Shown: positions 62,982 through 64,000 of the stretch, in pieces | Position numbering within the stretch: the first letter of the stretch is position 1 | Layout: each line of letters starts with the position of its first letter | NCBI RefSeq assembly: GCF_034058155.1 | Contig: NZ_CP139148.1 | Coordinates: 4,898,001 to 4,962,000 of the forward strand | Length of the DNA: 64,000 nucleotides | Origin: Flavobacterium sp. KACC 22761 | GTDB taxonomy: Bacteria > Bacteroidota > Bacteroidia > Flavobacteriales > Flavobacteriaceae | Direction of reading: 5' to 3' | The notes under the pieces: generated by a model | What the model saw: the letters and a program-made list of their open reading frames with translations, nothing else | Databases searched by the model: none | What the model was told of the DNA's origin: nothing | Translations under genes and position numbers: made by a program

Positions 62982-63566
62982 ATGACTACACCTTTCCAAA
63001 AAGCAAGTGAATGGATTGATGCTGAAAACGCTCAGGATCCAAACATCGAATTAGATCAAAACACCGAATATCCAAAAGAATTATTATATTCGAACAGGAT
63101 GTATGAAAAACTGATGCAGTTTGAACCAAATGCTTCAGAAGAAGTTCAGATCGCCTCAAAAGCACAGCACATATGCCGTTGGAAAGTGGCTCGTGAATCC
63201 TATCCAATGGATCGAGTGGGTTATTTGAAATGGAGAGAAGAATTGAAAAAATTCCATGCCAAAACTACCGCAGAAATATTAGAAAAAGCGGGATACAATC
63301 AAACTTTCATCGATCGTGTTTCTTTCTTAATTGAAAAAAAACTGCTTAAAAAAGACGCAGAAACTCAATTACTAGAAGACGTAATTTGTTTAGTGTTTTT
63401 AGATTACTACTTAGAACCTTTTGTTCATAAACATGACGAAGAAAAGCTGAAAAACATCATCAAAAAAACCTGGGATAAAATGTCAGATAAAGGACATCAG
63501 GAAGCTTTAAAAATCAAATATTCTGAAGAGAACTTAAACCTAATAAAAGCTTCTTTAGGATTGTAA
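62982..63566 (+). CDS. DUF4202-domain protein
   Basis: 194 residues, cytoplasmic and mostly helical. Marks: W-I-D-A-E-N near 12, S-N-R-M-Y-E-K near 36, H-I-C-R-W near 68-72 and Y-L-E-P-F near 147. The H, R and D residues resemble HD-type metal sites; function unknown. DUF4202 genes accompany nitrite or nitrate assimilation genes in Bacteroidota and some other phyla, as here. Confidence 0.88.
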   Translation: MTTPFQKASEWIDAENAQDPNIELDQNTEYPKELLYSNRMYEKLMQFEPNASEEVQIASKAQHICRWKVARESYPMDRVGYLKWREELKKFHAKTTAEILEKAGYNQTFIDRVSFLIEKKLLKKDAETQLLEDVICLVFLDYYLEPFVHKHDEEKLKNIIKKTWDKMSDKGHQEALKIKYSEENLNLIKASLGL

Positions 63567-63572
63567 AAAGAT

Positions 63573-64000
63573 ATGAAAAAAAGCAATCAGGAAGCTGCAG
63601 AAAAAATCACTTTCAAAAATTTACGTCGACTGTATTTTTTTGCGCTTCTCACTATTGCCTTAACGATAATTGTTAGTCAATTTCTGGTTCAATACAATCT
63701 TAATCAGCAGCTCAGCGATTCTAAGATTATTAATTTCTCTGGCAAACAAAGAATGCTGAGCCAGAAAATTGTCAAAGAAGTTTTGATTTTACATTACCTT
63801 TCTGATTCGGCTACAGCCAAAAAAACTTCGCATTTAAAAGAAGTTTTAGCACTTTGGAAAAAGAACCAAAACGCGCTTGAAAACGGCAGTGACAGCCTGG
63901 CTTTTCCAAAGGAAAAATCAGAAACACTTTCTAAATTGTATCTGGAAATCAATCCGATTTTCAATAAAATTGCACAAACTACAGATTCATTTTTGCTGAA
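63573..64000 (+). CDS. NarX/PilJ-type sensor protein, N-terminal part (cut by window end)
   Basis: Starts at ATG 63573, 6 nt after the DUF4202 stop. One transmembrane helix (about 20-42) is followed by N-F-S-G-K-Q-R-M-L-S-Q-K-I, the hallmark of the PilJ/NarX periplasmic helical sensor domain that binds nitrate or nitrite. At least 142 residues are visible; the kinase or chemotaxis output lies outside. Probable nitrate/nitrite sensor of the nir locus. Confidence 0.85.
   Translation, partial: MKKSNQEAAEKITFKNLRRLYFFALLTIALTIIVSQFLVQYNLNQQLSDSKIINFSGKQRMLSQKIVKEVLILHYLSDSATAKKTSHLKEVLALWKKNQNALENGSDSLAFPKEKSETLSKLYLEINPIFNKIAQTTDSFLL

Noticed and set aside
62794..62985. 63-codon frame with repeated L-S-T-F-D/N-F
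   Set aside because: It is the translation of the CTTTCRA heptamer array (21 bp gives 7 residues); low complexity with no start context.

Overview
The window looks like chromosomal DNA of a Flavobacterium (Bacteroidota), close to the F. johnsoniae group. The evidence is the AT-rich sequence, very weak or absent Shine-Dalgarno sites, promoter-like TAnnTTTG boxes of the Bacteroidota type, and gene families typical of the phylum (BshA, flavobacterial LptD and TamB, DUF4159, PrcB-like lipoprotein, M43 protease, NirBD with DUF4202). I saw no rRNA, CRISPR array or prophage. Species assignment is inference.

Layout. 1-4.9 kb: end of a glutamine cyclotransferase, hutI and an arginase-family hutG-like gene (histidine degradation) around a coiled-coil membrane protein, then a DEAD-box helicase. 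4.9-9.7 kb (minus): TPR hybrid histidine kinase, dicarboxylate/cation symporter, aroC. 9.8-11.9 kb: LpxH-like phosphatase, small outer-membrane-type protein, PrcB-like lipoprotein. 12-21.4 kb: bshA, then an envelope block in which lptD diverges from amidase - mlaD - two Fe-S oxidoreductase subunits - a small protein often misnamed ABC transporter ATPase. 21.5-26 kb: ridA followed by an accessory insertion (XRE regulator, orphan lipoprotein, barrel-like protein, IS200-type transposase). The insertion is bounded by a 79-bp repeat of the 3' end of ridA and then meets mgsA. 26-34 kb (minus): GlcNAc-type kinase, gap, pfkA and a giant tamB. 34-37.2 kb: tsaD, rsmE, DUF4159, SpoU methyltransferase. 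37.5-44 kb: M43 protease, AI-2E-type permease, THUMP-like methyltransferase, secreted proteins, VanX-like dipeptidase, desaturase. 44-50.5 kb: GH9 hydrolase with ThuA, three tRNAs (Arg, Pro, Ser), thiolase, NlpC/P60 protein, Xre-RES toxin-antitoxin pair. 50.5-56.2 kb: redox and stress genes (AraC, aldo-keto reductase, MdaB-like, ABM, DUF3291, methyltransferase, LysR). 56.5-64 kb: DUF2130 protein, two META-domain lipoproteins, then nirB - nirD - DUF4202 - NarX/PilJ-type sensor (cut by the window end).

The best candidate for something undescribed is the insertion at 21.8-25.7 kb. Copy 2 of the 79-bp repeat still reads as the original RidA C-terminus running tail-to-tail into mgsA. Copy 1 is the functional 3' end now in ridA. 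This resembles an element that enters a gene's 3' end and restores it, yet no integrase remains. The second theme is an unusually rich set of intergenic palindromes and heptamer arrays (at least six types, some present twice) between otherwise ordinary genes.
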